DNA of 6,794 nucleotides. Origin: Pseudomonadota bacterium. GTDB taxonomy: Bacteria > Pseudomonadota > Gammaproteobacteria > CAMYNG01. The stretch is taken from positions 859,347-866,140 of the forward strand of contig CP070733.1 of the NCBI GenBank assembly GCA_020347585.1, in the 5' to 3' direction. The stretch's first letter is position 1. Every line of letters starts with the position of its first letter. This document shows positions 1-4,716 of the stretch, piece after piece. The translations under genes and the position numbers were made by a program. The notes under the pieces are model-generated. The model made no database searches. It was not told the origin of the DNA and saw nothing but the letters and a program-made list of their open reading frames with translations.

Positions 1-48
1 GCGGCCCGCAAGAACGTCAAGGTCACCATCGGCGGCTGCGGCGGTTAA
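1..48 (+). CDS. soxY: SoxY C-terminal end (partial, sulfur-carrier subunit)
   Basis: Only the last 15 codons are in the window, in frame 1, ending in TAA at 46-48. They read AARKNVKVTIGGCGG. The terminal GGCGG is the hallmark of SoxY: its cysteine sits on a flexible tail and carries the sulfur intermediate covalently while SoxAX, SoxB and other Sox enzymes act on it in the periplasm. SoxY works as a heterodimer with SoxZ, whose gene follows after a 37-base gap. The 5' part of the gene lies left of the window, so length, signal peptide and start cannot be judged. The call rests on the tail motif and the adjacent soxZ. Confidence 0.9.
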   Translation, partial: AARKNVKVTIGGCGG

Positions 49-85
49 CGGGTATTCACGAGATTAGTTTGAGGAGATAACACTC

Positions 86-400
86 ATGGCAAGTTCAATT
101 CGCACCCGCGCTTCGGCCAAAGACGGCGTGACCACGGTCAAGATGCTCGTGACGCACCCGATGGAAACCGGCATGCGCAAGGACAAGAAGACGGGCAAGA
201 AGATCCCTGCCCATTTCATTCAGGAAGTGACCTGCAAGCACAATGGCAAGGCCGTACTCACCGCGCAGTGGGGCCCGGCCGTGTCCAAGAACCCCTACAT
301 GTCGTTCAAGATAGACGGCGGCAAGGCCGGCGACAGCGTCGAGGTGAGTTGGGTCGACAACAAGGGTGGCAGTGACTCCCTGAAGGCACAGGTCAAATAA
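86..400 (+). CDS. soxZ: SoxZ, thiosulfate-oxidation carrier partner protein
   Basis: This 104-residue protein has the usual length for SoxZ, the immunoglobulin-like partner that binds SoxY and forms the carrier on which thiosulfate is oxidised in the periplasm. It starts MASSIRTRA, as is common for SoxZ. It also has the family-typical HPMETG (about residues 24-29), the GPAVSKNPYMSF segment (about 63-74), and WVDNKG near the end. There is no signal peptide, as expected: SoxZ is thought to be exported together with SoxY, which carries the signal. The ATG is supported by GAGGAG at 71-76, nine bases upstream. It lies between soxY and soxA in the standard XYZA order. One cysteine (C50) is present; I attach no function to it. 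Confidence 0.95.
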   Translation: MASSIRTRASAKDGVTTVKMLVTHPMETGMRKDKKTGKKIPAHFIQEVTCKHNGKAVLTAQWGPAVSKNPYMSFKIDGGKAGDSVEVSWVDNKGGSDSLKAQVK

Positions 401-406
401 GAAAGC

Positions 407-443
407 TGGATAGCGATAGTAACTATTACAATGAAACTATCCA
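407..443 (+). repeat. Inverted repeat between soxZ and soxA
   Basis: TGGATAG at 407-413 is the exact reverse complement of CTATCCA at 437-443. Inside the loop there is a smaller dyad, ATAGT-A-ACTAT (416-426). It begins 7 bases after the soxZ stop and ends 10 bases before the soxA Shine-Dalgarno sequence. There is no T-tract, so it does not look like a full terminator. An mRNA-processing or stability hairpin that sets soxYZ and soxA levels apart is possible, but this is inference. Confidence 0.4.
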
Positions 444-466
444 CTCTAGAAACAGGAGTTAGAATC

Positions 467-1318
467 ATGAAGAAGCTGTTTATTACCGCGGGTGCTCTGG
501 CTCTGGTAGCGCCGCTGCTGGCGCTGGCATCCCCCGCGGATGACCTCAAGGAGTTCCGGGCTTATTACTTTAAGAAGTTCCCGGGCGTCTCTCTGCAAGA
601 GTATGCCAACGGCATCTACGGCATCGACAAGGGCCGCGCCGTGGAATGGGAATCCATGGAGGAATTTCCTCCGTATGAGCCTGGCGTCGACATCGGCAAG
701 GAACTGTTCACGAAGTACAAGGTTGGTTCATGCTTCAAGAACGGCGGAATCGGAATTCGTCAGAACTACCCCTACTTCGATACCAAGTCCGGCAAGATTC
801 ACACGCTGGAAGCCGACATTATGGCTTGCCTGAAGAAGAACGGTGTTGACGTCAAGGCCGAGAAGATTGGTTTCAAGAAGGGCAAGCTGGCAGCCATCTC
901 CGCCTACATGGGCTATAACTCGCGCGGCAAGAAGCTGAATGTGGTCGTTCCCAATGACCCGCGTGCGCTGGAGATGTACCAGCGAGGCAAGATTCACTTC
1001 TATGCCAAGCGAGGTCAGCTTAACTTCTCCTGCGCTGACTGCCACATGTATCAGTCAGGCATGAGTGCACGCACCAACCTGCTGAGCCCGGCTCTGGGTC
1101 ACACGACACACTTCCCGGTCTACCGCAAGAAATGGGAAGCCGGAGGCAGCGGTGCGCTGGGTGGTTTTGGCACGCTGCACCGTCGTTATGGCGGCTGCAA
1201 CAAGCAGGTCCGCGCCAAGCCTTTCAAGGCGCAGGGTGACGAGTACACGGCCCTGGAGTTCTTCCACCAGTACATCAGCAACGGCATCAAGATCAACGCT
1301 CCTGGTGTGCGCCAGTAA
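467..1318 (+). CDS. soxA: SoxA, monohaem c-type cytochrome of SoxAX
   Basis: SoxA is the catalytic half of periplasmic SoxAX, which couples thiosulfate oxidatively to the SoxY tail cysteine. The chosen ATG gives 283 residues; AGGAG lies at 454-458, eight bases upstream, and the product begins with a clean signal peptide (MKKLF, hydrophobic core to about residue 21, likely cut ALA|SPADD). An in-frame ATG at 431 would add 12 residues ahead of the signal peptide and has no ribosome-binding site. One haem motif, CADCH (residues 189-193), is present. C244, in the GGCNKQVR segment, matches the conserved cysteine that serves as axial ligand of the active-site haem and is found persulfidated in known SoxAX. 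The first haem site of dihaem SoxA is absent; C89 and C121 are candidates for the disulfide seen in monohaem forms (inference). The partner soxX is not in the window; it may lie upstream of soxY. Confidence 0.93.
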   Translation: MKKLFITAGALALVAPLLALASPADDLKEFRAYYFKKFPGVSLQEYANGIYGIDKGRAVEWESMEEFPPYEPGVDIGKELFTKYKVGSCFKNGGIGIRQNYPYFDTKSGKIHTLEADIMACLKKNGVDVKAEKIGFKKGKLAAISAYMGYNSRGKKLNVVVPNDPRALEMYQRGKIHFYAKRGQLNFSCADCHMYQSGMSARTNLLSPALGHTTHFPVYRKKWEAGGSGALGGFGTLHRRYGGCNKQVRAKPFKAQGDEYTALEFFHQYISNGIKINAPGVRQ

Positions 1319-1322
1319 GACC

Positions 1323-1338
1323 GGTATCTTCAGATACC
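1323..1338 (+). other. Small hairpin just after soxA
   Basis: GGTATC (1323-1328) and GATACC (1333-1338) form a six-pair stem with a TTCA tetraloop, two bases before the terminator stem. It has no T-tract of its own. It may act as a 3' stability element or a helper for the adjacent terminator. Confidence 0.45.
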
Positions 1339-1340
1339 AG

Positions 1341-1372
1341 AAAAGCCCGGCATTGGTGCCGGGCTTTTTTTT
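1341..1372 (+). terminator. Intrinsic terminator of the sox operon, probably bidirectional
   Basis: A perfect 12-pair stem, AAAAGCCCGGCA (1341-1352) and TGCCGGGCTTTT (1357-1368), encloses a TTGG loop, with an eight-T run at 1365-1372 on the plus strand. It lies 22 bases after the soxA stop, so the transcript ends there and soxB is not co-transcribed downstream. Read on the minus strand the same stem ends in TTTTC, so it could also stop transcripts arriving from tRNA-Lys, for which I see no other terminator. Confidence 0.93.
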
Positions 1373-1652
1373 GCCCGTCCATCGTGTCTTAAACATCCAC
1401 GGTCACCACCCGTTTCCCTGGCTAACCTGACTAGCGCCCGACAGCGGGCTCCGGTGACCGTGAACCATGCATAATCTCGCCCAGGACGCCAATCTCGCCC
1501 CCTGAGCACTGCTGAGTGGCCTGGAACCAATGTAGTGCTGGCTAGATCGCCTGGTTGGGTATTAATACTTGTCAGATGAGCGCGAGACACGCCCGAACAT
1601 CACGCTAAGACTCATGCATCGCGCCGGCATGGACGGAAAATCGGGGAGAAAA
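1373..1652. other. Gene-free stretch between sox terminator and tRNA-Lys
   Basis: I see no credible gene here. The short open frames that cross it have no recognisable protein content and overlap the terminator or the structured repeat. It holds the long inverted repeat at 1398-1462 (listed separately), a 10-base direct repeat AATCTCGCCC at 1473-1482 and 1491-1500, and a 10-base perfect palindrome GTATTAATAC at 1559-1568. No insertion-sequence ends, and no copy of the tRNA-Lys 3' end that would mark an attachment site, could be found by eye. Confidence 0.6.
1398..1462. repeat. Long inverted repeat with nested hairpin
   Basis: CACGGTCACC (1398-1407) is the exact reverse complement of GGTGACCGTG (1453-1462). 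Within the 45-base interior a second stem, GCCCG (1436-1440) with CGGGC (1445-1449), closes an ACAG loop. It lies beyond the sox terminator and on the far side of the tRNA 3' end, so neither gene explains it. It could be a structured RNA on either strand, a dispersed intergenic repeat of this genome, or chance. No promoter is clear next to it. Confidence 0.5.
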
Positions 1653-1728
1653 TGGTGGGCCGTGTAGGATTCGAACCTACGACCAATTGGTTAAAAGCCA
1701 ACTGCTCTACCGACTGAGCTAACGGCCC
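1653..1728 (-). tRNA. tRNA-Lys, anticodon UUU
   Basis: The minus strand folds into a full cloverleaf of 76 bases. The acceptor is GGGCCGT with ACGGCCC, seven perfect pairs. The D-stem is GCTC/GAGC. The anticodon arm is GTTGG-CTTTTAA-CCAAT, giving anticodon TTT for lysine. The variable loop has five bases, and the T-arm is GTAGG-TTCGAAT-CCTAC. The discriminator is A and the CCA end is encoded (1653-1655). It decodes AAA and AAG. It is not a substrate for queuosine, which modifies only GUN-anticodon tRNAs, so closeness to queE-queC is genomic order, not function. A tRNA-Lys after the tol-pal-cpoB(-queE-queC) genes is a familiar gammaproteobacterial order; here the yeeE-type transporter lies in between. 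Confidence 0.98.
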
Positions 1729-1748
1729 GGAAGGTTTTGAAGCGCGGG

Positions 1749-1776
1749 ATCATACCGAACCCGCCGGGAATGGCAA
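1749..1776 (-). promoter_or_regulatory. Sigma-70-type promoter of tRNA-Lys
   Basis: On the minus strand, TTGCCA (1776-1771) and TATGAT (1754-1749) each match five of six consensus bases and are 16 bases apart. The following discriminator CCCGCGC is GC-rich, as in stringently controlled stable-RNA promoters. A start near 1742 would leave a leader of about 14 bases before the mature tRNA 5' end at 1728. The spacer contains one arm of the hairpin at 1759-1787. Confidence 0.7.
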
Positions 1777-1787
1777 GCCCGGCGGGT
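1759..1787 (-). terminator. GC-rich hairpin after the YeeE-family gene, probable terminator
   Basis: ACCCGCCGGG (1759-1768) and CCCGGCGGGT (1778-1787) make a perfect ten-pair stem with a nine-base loop, starting 34 bases after the transporter stop codon. On the minus strand it is followed only by TTCGG, so the T-tract is poor and termination may be partial. If so, some transporter transcripts would read into tRNA-Lys. The stem overlaps the spacer and -35 box of the tRNA promoter. Confidence 0.55.
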
Positions 1788-1821
1788 CATCGGATCCACT
1801 GCAGGTGGTTCACCGGGTTGG

Positions 1822-3090
1822 TTATACGGCCTCAAGCTTGCGCATACCGCCAGGCAGCATCTTCATATCGACCAACGCGGTGATCAGCGCCTTGGTGAAG
1901 GTCGCCTCGTCTTCGTAAACCAGCTTGTAGTACTGAATCTTCATGGTCAGGGCACTGCCGAACACGATGCTGGCAAACGCCAGGACGGAACCAAGCGCCA
2001 TGGTAGAGACGCCGGTGACGGCCTGGCCGATGGTGCAGCCCAATGCCAGGATACCGCCGACCCCCATCAGCACCGCACCGATCACGTGCGTGAGGAAGTC
2101 CTTGAACGAAACAAACCACTCGATGCGGAAACCGCGCGAGATAAGGGCCCAGAGCAGCGAGCCGGCGATCACGCCCAGCAGCGCCATGACGCCGAAGGTA
2201 CGGTTAGTGCTGTCAAAGCCACTGGCGATATAACCCAGGGTCTCACCCATGGGGTTGATGAAGGTGTAGGACTGCACCGCGATGCCACGTGGGCGGGGCG
2301 CCTCTTCCACCATGCTCCAGTTCTCATCGCTAGCATACTGGGTCCAGTTGAAGGTCTCTCCCTCCATTGAGATGGTCGCCCAGTTACCACTGATGTACCA
2401 GGCGCCGACCACCGCCAGGCCCACCACGAGTCCGCCGAGAATGTTGTCAAAGCGGCCGCGAAAATCGGTGGACCGGAATACGAACCAAGTCAGCGCCGCA
2501 ACCACAGCCAGGCCGATCCACAGCCGGATAGTCACCGGGTTCGAGCCTTCGGCAAACGAACCCAGAAGGGCGCCCAGGTCCTGACGCGCTGGCAGGGAAA
2601 CCGAAGCAGGGTTTGTCCAGGGATAGAACAGCGTCGAGTATAGCGTCGCGTCGGTGCCCGGAAAGGGGTTGACCATGTAGTACGCGCAGACGCTGATTAC
2701 GGCCAGCACCACGATGGACTTCAGGTTGCCGCCGCCGATGCGGATCAACGTCTTGTTGCCACAACCGCTGCCCAGCGTCATACCGACGCCAAACATCACG
2801 CCGCCAATCACATACTCAAGCCACGCAAAGGAGGTACCACGATAGGGCGGTCGGGTGATATCCATGCTTGCCCCGCCGAGTGCCTCCAGCAGGATTACGC
2901 CGAGCAATGCCACCCCTATGGCAAACAGCCACGCGCGCAGGCGCCCCGTGTCGTTCATGTTCACCCAGTCCGACACCGCGCCCATGGTGCAAAAATTGGT
3001 CTTATTGACCACAGCACCCATGATCATCGCGATGAGGAAGGCCAAGCCGAGTATCGTGCCGTGTGCGCTTGCAAAGTCCTCGAAAACCAT
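1822..3090 (-). CDS. YeeE/YedE-family sulfur-compound transporter (TsuA/SoxT-like)
   Basis: This is a 422-residue polytopic inner-membrane protein with about nine hydrophobic segments by eye (roughly residues 10-30, 53-72, 91-112, 124-143, 188-206, 218-234, 298-320, 334-352, 362-384). It shows the family signature of cysteines in internally repeated contexts: NFCTMGA (C34), GSGCGNKTLIR (C110) and LGCTIGQ (C352). In the characterised thiosulfate importer TsuA/YeeE three such cysteines line the transport path. Family members linked to sox genes (SoxT) are proposed to import sulfane sulfur for cytoplasmic oxidation or for signalling to a sulfur-responsive repressor. The product is longer than the family's usual 350 or so residues, with the excess in two hydrophilic loops (about 142-187 and 235-290). 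The ATG has GAGG eight bases upstream. No TusA/YeeD-like partner gene is adjacent. Substrate and direction of use are inferred, helped by the nearby soxYZA. Confidence 0.88.
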   Translation of the reverse strand: MVFEDFASAHGTILGLAFLIAMIMGAVVNKTNFCTMGAVSDWVNMNDTGRLRAWLFAIGVALLGVILLEALGGASMDITRPPYRGTSFAWLEYVIGGVMFGVGMTLGSGCGNKTLIRIGGGNLKSIVVLAVISVCAYYMVNPFPGTDATLYSTLFYPWTNPASVSLPARQDLGALLGSFAEGSNPVTIRLWIGLAVVAALTWFVFRSTDFRGRFDNILGGLVVGLAVVGAWYISGNWATISMEGETFNWTQYASDENWSMVEEAPRPRGIAVQSYTFINPMGETLGYIASGFDSTNRTFGVMALLGVIAGSLLWALISRGFRIEWFVSFKDFLTHVIGAVLMGVGGILALGCTIGQAVTGVSTMALGSVLAFASIVFGSALTMKIQYYKLVYEDEATFTKALITALVDMKMLPGGMRKLEAV

Positions 3091-3170
3091 GTGGGAAACC
3101 TCGCCTAACTATCTGATTATATTATGATTACCCCCGAAAATGGAGGAGGCCAGCCGCCGCTGAGCGCGCA

Positions 3171-3200
3171 ATTATAGCGCGAAGGCCAACGGCATGTAAC
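3171..3200 (-). promoter_or_regulatory. Possible promoter of the YeeE-family gene
   Basis: On the minus strand a perfect TATAAT (3176-3171) lies 18 bases downstream of GTTACA (3200-3195), which matches four of six -35 bases. It would give an untranslated leader of about 75 bases. The -10 box is framed by CGCGC/GCGCG arms (3165-3169 and 3177-3181), which could be an operator. A second TATAAT at 3121-3116 has no convincing -35. A promoter here would free the transporter from queC transcription. Confidence 0.5.
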
Positions 3201-3209
3201 CGCGCCGGC

Positions 3210-3227
3210 GACCGCCTCGCGGTGGTC
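3210..3227 (-). other. GC-rich hairpin just downstream of queC
   Basis: ACCGC (3211-3215) and GCGGT (3219-3223) pair around a CTC loop; an alternative pairing uses GACC (3210-3213) and GGTC (3224-3227). It begins six bases past the queC stop on the minus strand but lacks a T-tract. It may be a weak or factor-assisted end of the tol-que transcript; I would not call it a terminator outright. Confidence 0.25.
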
Positions 3228-3232
3228 ACGGG

Positions 3233-3901
3233 CTATTGATAGCGGGTCGGATCGGAGAGTGCGGCATCGCGAAAGCCTGCGGCGCGCAACCGGCAAGCAT
3301 CACAACGGCCGCAGGCGCGACCCTGTGGATCCGGGTCGTAGCACGAGACGGTCAGGGCGTAATCGAGGCCAAGGCGTACGCCTTCCAAGATAATTTGAGC
3401 CTTACTCATTCGAATCAATGGTGCATGAATCGTGAAGTGGTCGCCCTCCACTCCCGCCCGGGTCGCTAGGTTTGCCAGGCGCTCGAAGGCGCCAATGTAC
3501 TCGGGCCGGCAATCAGGATAGCCGGAATAGTCAACTGCATTGACGCCGATGAAGATGTCGCGCGCCCCCAGCACCTCGGCCCAGCCCAGTGCCAGGGACA
3601 GAAACACCGTATTGCGAGCCGGCACATAGGTTACCGGTATGCCGGCACTCGCTTCATGCGGCACTGCGATGTCGGGGTCGGTGAGCGCCGAGCCGCCGAT
3701 TTGGTCCAGCCCAAGCTGCACGATTCGATGCCCGGCGACACCGAGAACCTGTGCCACGCGCTCAGCTGCCTCCAGTTCGCAGCGGTGGCGTTGGCCATAG
3801 TCGAAACTGATGGCGTGGCACTCGAAACCCCGCGACTTCGCGAGTGCAAGCACGGTTGCCGAATCGAGGCCACCCGAAAGAAGTATGACTGCTTTGTTCA
3901 T
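3233..3901 (-). CDS. queC: QueC, 7-cyano-7-deazaguanine (preQ0) synthase
   Basis: QueC converts 7-carboxy-7-deazaguanine, ammonia and ATP to preQ0 in the cytoplasm, on the path to queuosine in tRNA. The 222-residue product has normal family length. It opens with the PP-loop ATP-binding motif SGGLDS (residues 9-14), followed by SFDYGQRH (32-39). It contains YVPARNT (92-98), the GVNAVDYSGYPDCRPEY segment (119-135), and four zinc-binding cysteines near the C terminus (C187, C197, C200, C203, the last three as CGRCDAC). The start ATG fits the family's N terminus exactly, but no clear Shine-Dalgarno sequence precedes it. It lies 80 bases after queE on the same strand, so the two successive pathway enzymes are probably co-transcribed. 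Confidence 0.96.
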   Translation of the reverse strand: MNKAVILLSGGLDSATVLALAKSRGFECHAISFDYGQRHRCELEAAERVAQVLGVAGHRIVQLGLDQIGGSALTDPDIAVPHEASAGIPVTYVPARNTVFLSLALGWAEVLGARDIFIGVNAVDYSGYPDCRPEYIGAFERLANLATRAGVEGDHFTIHAPLIRMSKAQIILEGVRLGLDYALTVSCYDPDPQGRACGRCDACRLRAAGFRDAALSDPTRYQ

Positions 3902-3981
3902 GGAGAAACGATACTAGGGAAGCGGGCATCGGTGCAAAACCCACAGCATGGCGCGCAACGCGGTCCCGCAGCAACTTTTTG

Positions 3982-4662
3982 TCAGCGCCCGGGTTGATCG
4001 CCCCACAAGTATTTGTGCAACTGAATTTGCAAACGCACCGGGAGCTGATCCTCCAGGATCCAGTCGGCAAGGCTGCGGGCCTCGAGCTGCCCATGTGAGG
4101 GCGAAAACAATACCTCGCACCGGCCTAACAACGCGTGTCGCTTACAGCACTCAACGGCCCAGTCATAATCTGTGCGATCCGTGATGACAAATTTGACCTG
4201 ATCGCTGTCGTCAAGACAGGCAAGATTTTCAAAGCGGTTCTTTTCGCACTCTCCCGAACCGGGCGTCTTGAGGTCCATGACCCTGACCACGCGTGCATCC
4301 ACGTCACATAGGTCGAGGGCACCGCTGGTCTCGAGCGACACCTCATAGCCCTTATCACACAGATGGCTCAGCAGTGAATGGCAGGCCCGTTGTGCCAGTG
4401 GCTCGCCGCCGGTTACCGTGACCCTACGGACCGTGAAGCGACTGATCTCGTCCATGATCTGGTCGATGCTGTACCACTCACCGCCCTGGAACGCATAGCT
4501 GGTATCACAATAACCGCAACGCAGCGGACAACCCGTGAGGCGAATAAATATGGTGGGCAAGCCGACCGTGCGCGTCTCGCCCTGCAGGGAAAAGAAAATC
4601 TCGCTAATGCGCAGCCGCTCATCGGCACTGCGCGAAGCTGGGGATGCGTCTTGCGAAGCCAT
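3982..4662 (-). CDS. queE: QueE, 7-carboxy-7-deazaguanine synthase (radical SAM)
   Basis: QueE is the radical S-adenosylmethionine enzyme that contracts 6-carboxy-tetrahydropterin to 7-carboxy-7-deazaguanine, the substrate of QueC encoded next. The 226 residues fit the gammaproteobacterial form. The conserved start ISEIFFSLQGE is at residues 19-29, the iron-sulfur cluster motif CX3CX2C at C45, C49 and C52 (CPLRCGYC), and the SAM-binding TGGEP at 84-88. LETSGA (about 114-119) and DLKTPGSGE (133-141) are also typical. About 16 residues precede the conserved part, and no other ATG, GTG or TTG exists between, so this start stands. Its ribosome-binding region has no good Shine-Dalgarno sequence and lies in a GC-rich hairpin (4665-4685). 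It begins 54 bases after cpoB. Confidence 0.96.
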   Translation of the reverse strand: MASQDASPASRSADERLRISEIFFSLQGETRTVGLPTIFIRLTGCPLRCGYCDTSYAFQGGEWYSIDQIMDEISRFTVRRVTVTGGEPLAQRACHSLLSHLCDKGYEVSLETSGALDLCDVDARVVRVMDLKTPGSGECEKNRFENLACLDDSDQVKFVITDRTDYDWAVECCKRHALLGRCEVLFSPSHGQLEARSLADWILEDQLPVRLQIQLHKYLWGDQPGR

Positions 4663-4664
4663 GC

Positions 4665-4685
4665 GTCGCCCGGTCCGGGTCCGAC
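4665..4685 (-). promoter_or_regulatory. Hairpin over the queE ribosome-binding region
   Basis: Arms GTCG+CCCG (4665-4672) and CGGG+CGAC (4676-4679 and 4682-4685) pair around a GTC loop with a two-base bulge. It ends two bases upstream of the queE ATG, where the ribosome would bind. It may lower queE translation compared with pal and cpoB. No preQ1 riboswitch pattern was recognised here. Confidence 0.35.
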
Positions 4686-4716
4686 GAACTGCGGAGCACC
4701 CCTGCCGGGGCTACTC

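Noticed and set aside
431..466. Upstream ATG as the soxA start
   Set aside because: It has no ribosome-binding site, lies in the intercistronic dyad and would put 12 residues ahead of a well-formed signal peptide.
1398..1462. Integron attC site or insertion-sequence end
   Set aside because: The expected GTTRRRY/RYYYAAC core sites are not paired at the arms, and no integrase, transposase or target duplication is visible.
1375..1652. CRISPR array or small protein gene
   Set aside because: Repeats are too short and too few for CRISPR, and the short open frames have no ribosome-binding site or recognisable content.
1653..1728. tRNA-Lys as an integration site of a genomic island
   Set aside because: No second copy of the tRNA 3' end and no integrase gene is present in the window; the flanking genes beyond the window would be needed to judge.
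3902..3981. preQ1 riboswitch in the queE-queC gap
   Set aside because: No aptamer-like pseudoknot pattern could be recognised, and in this position it would affect only queC.
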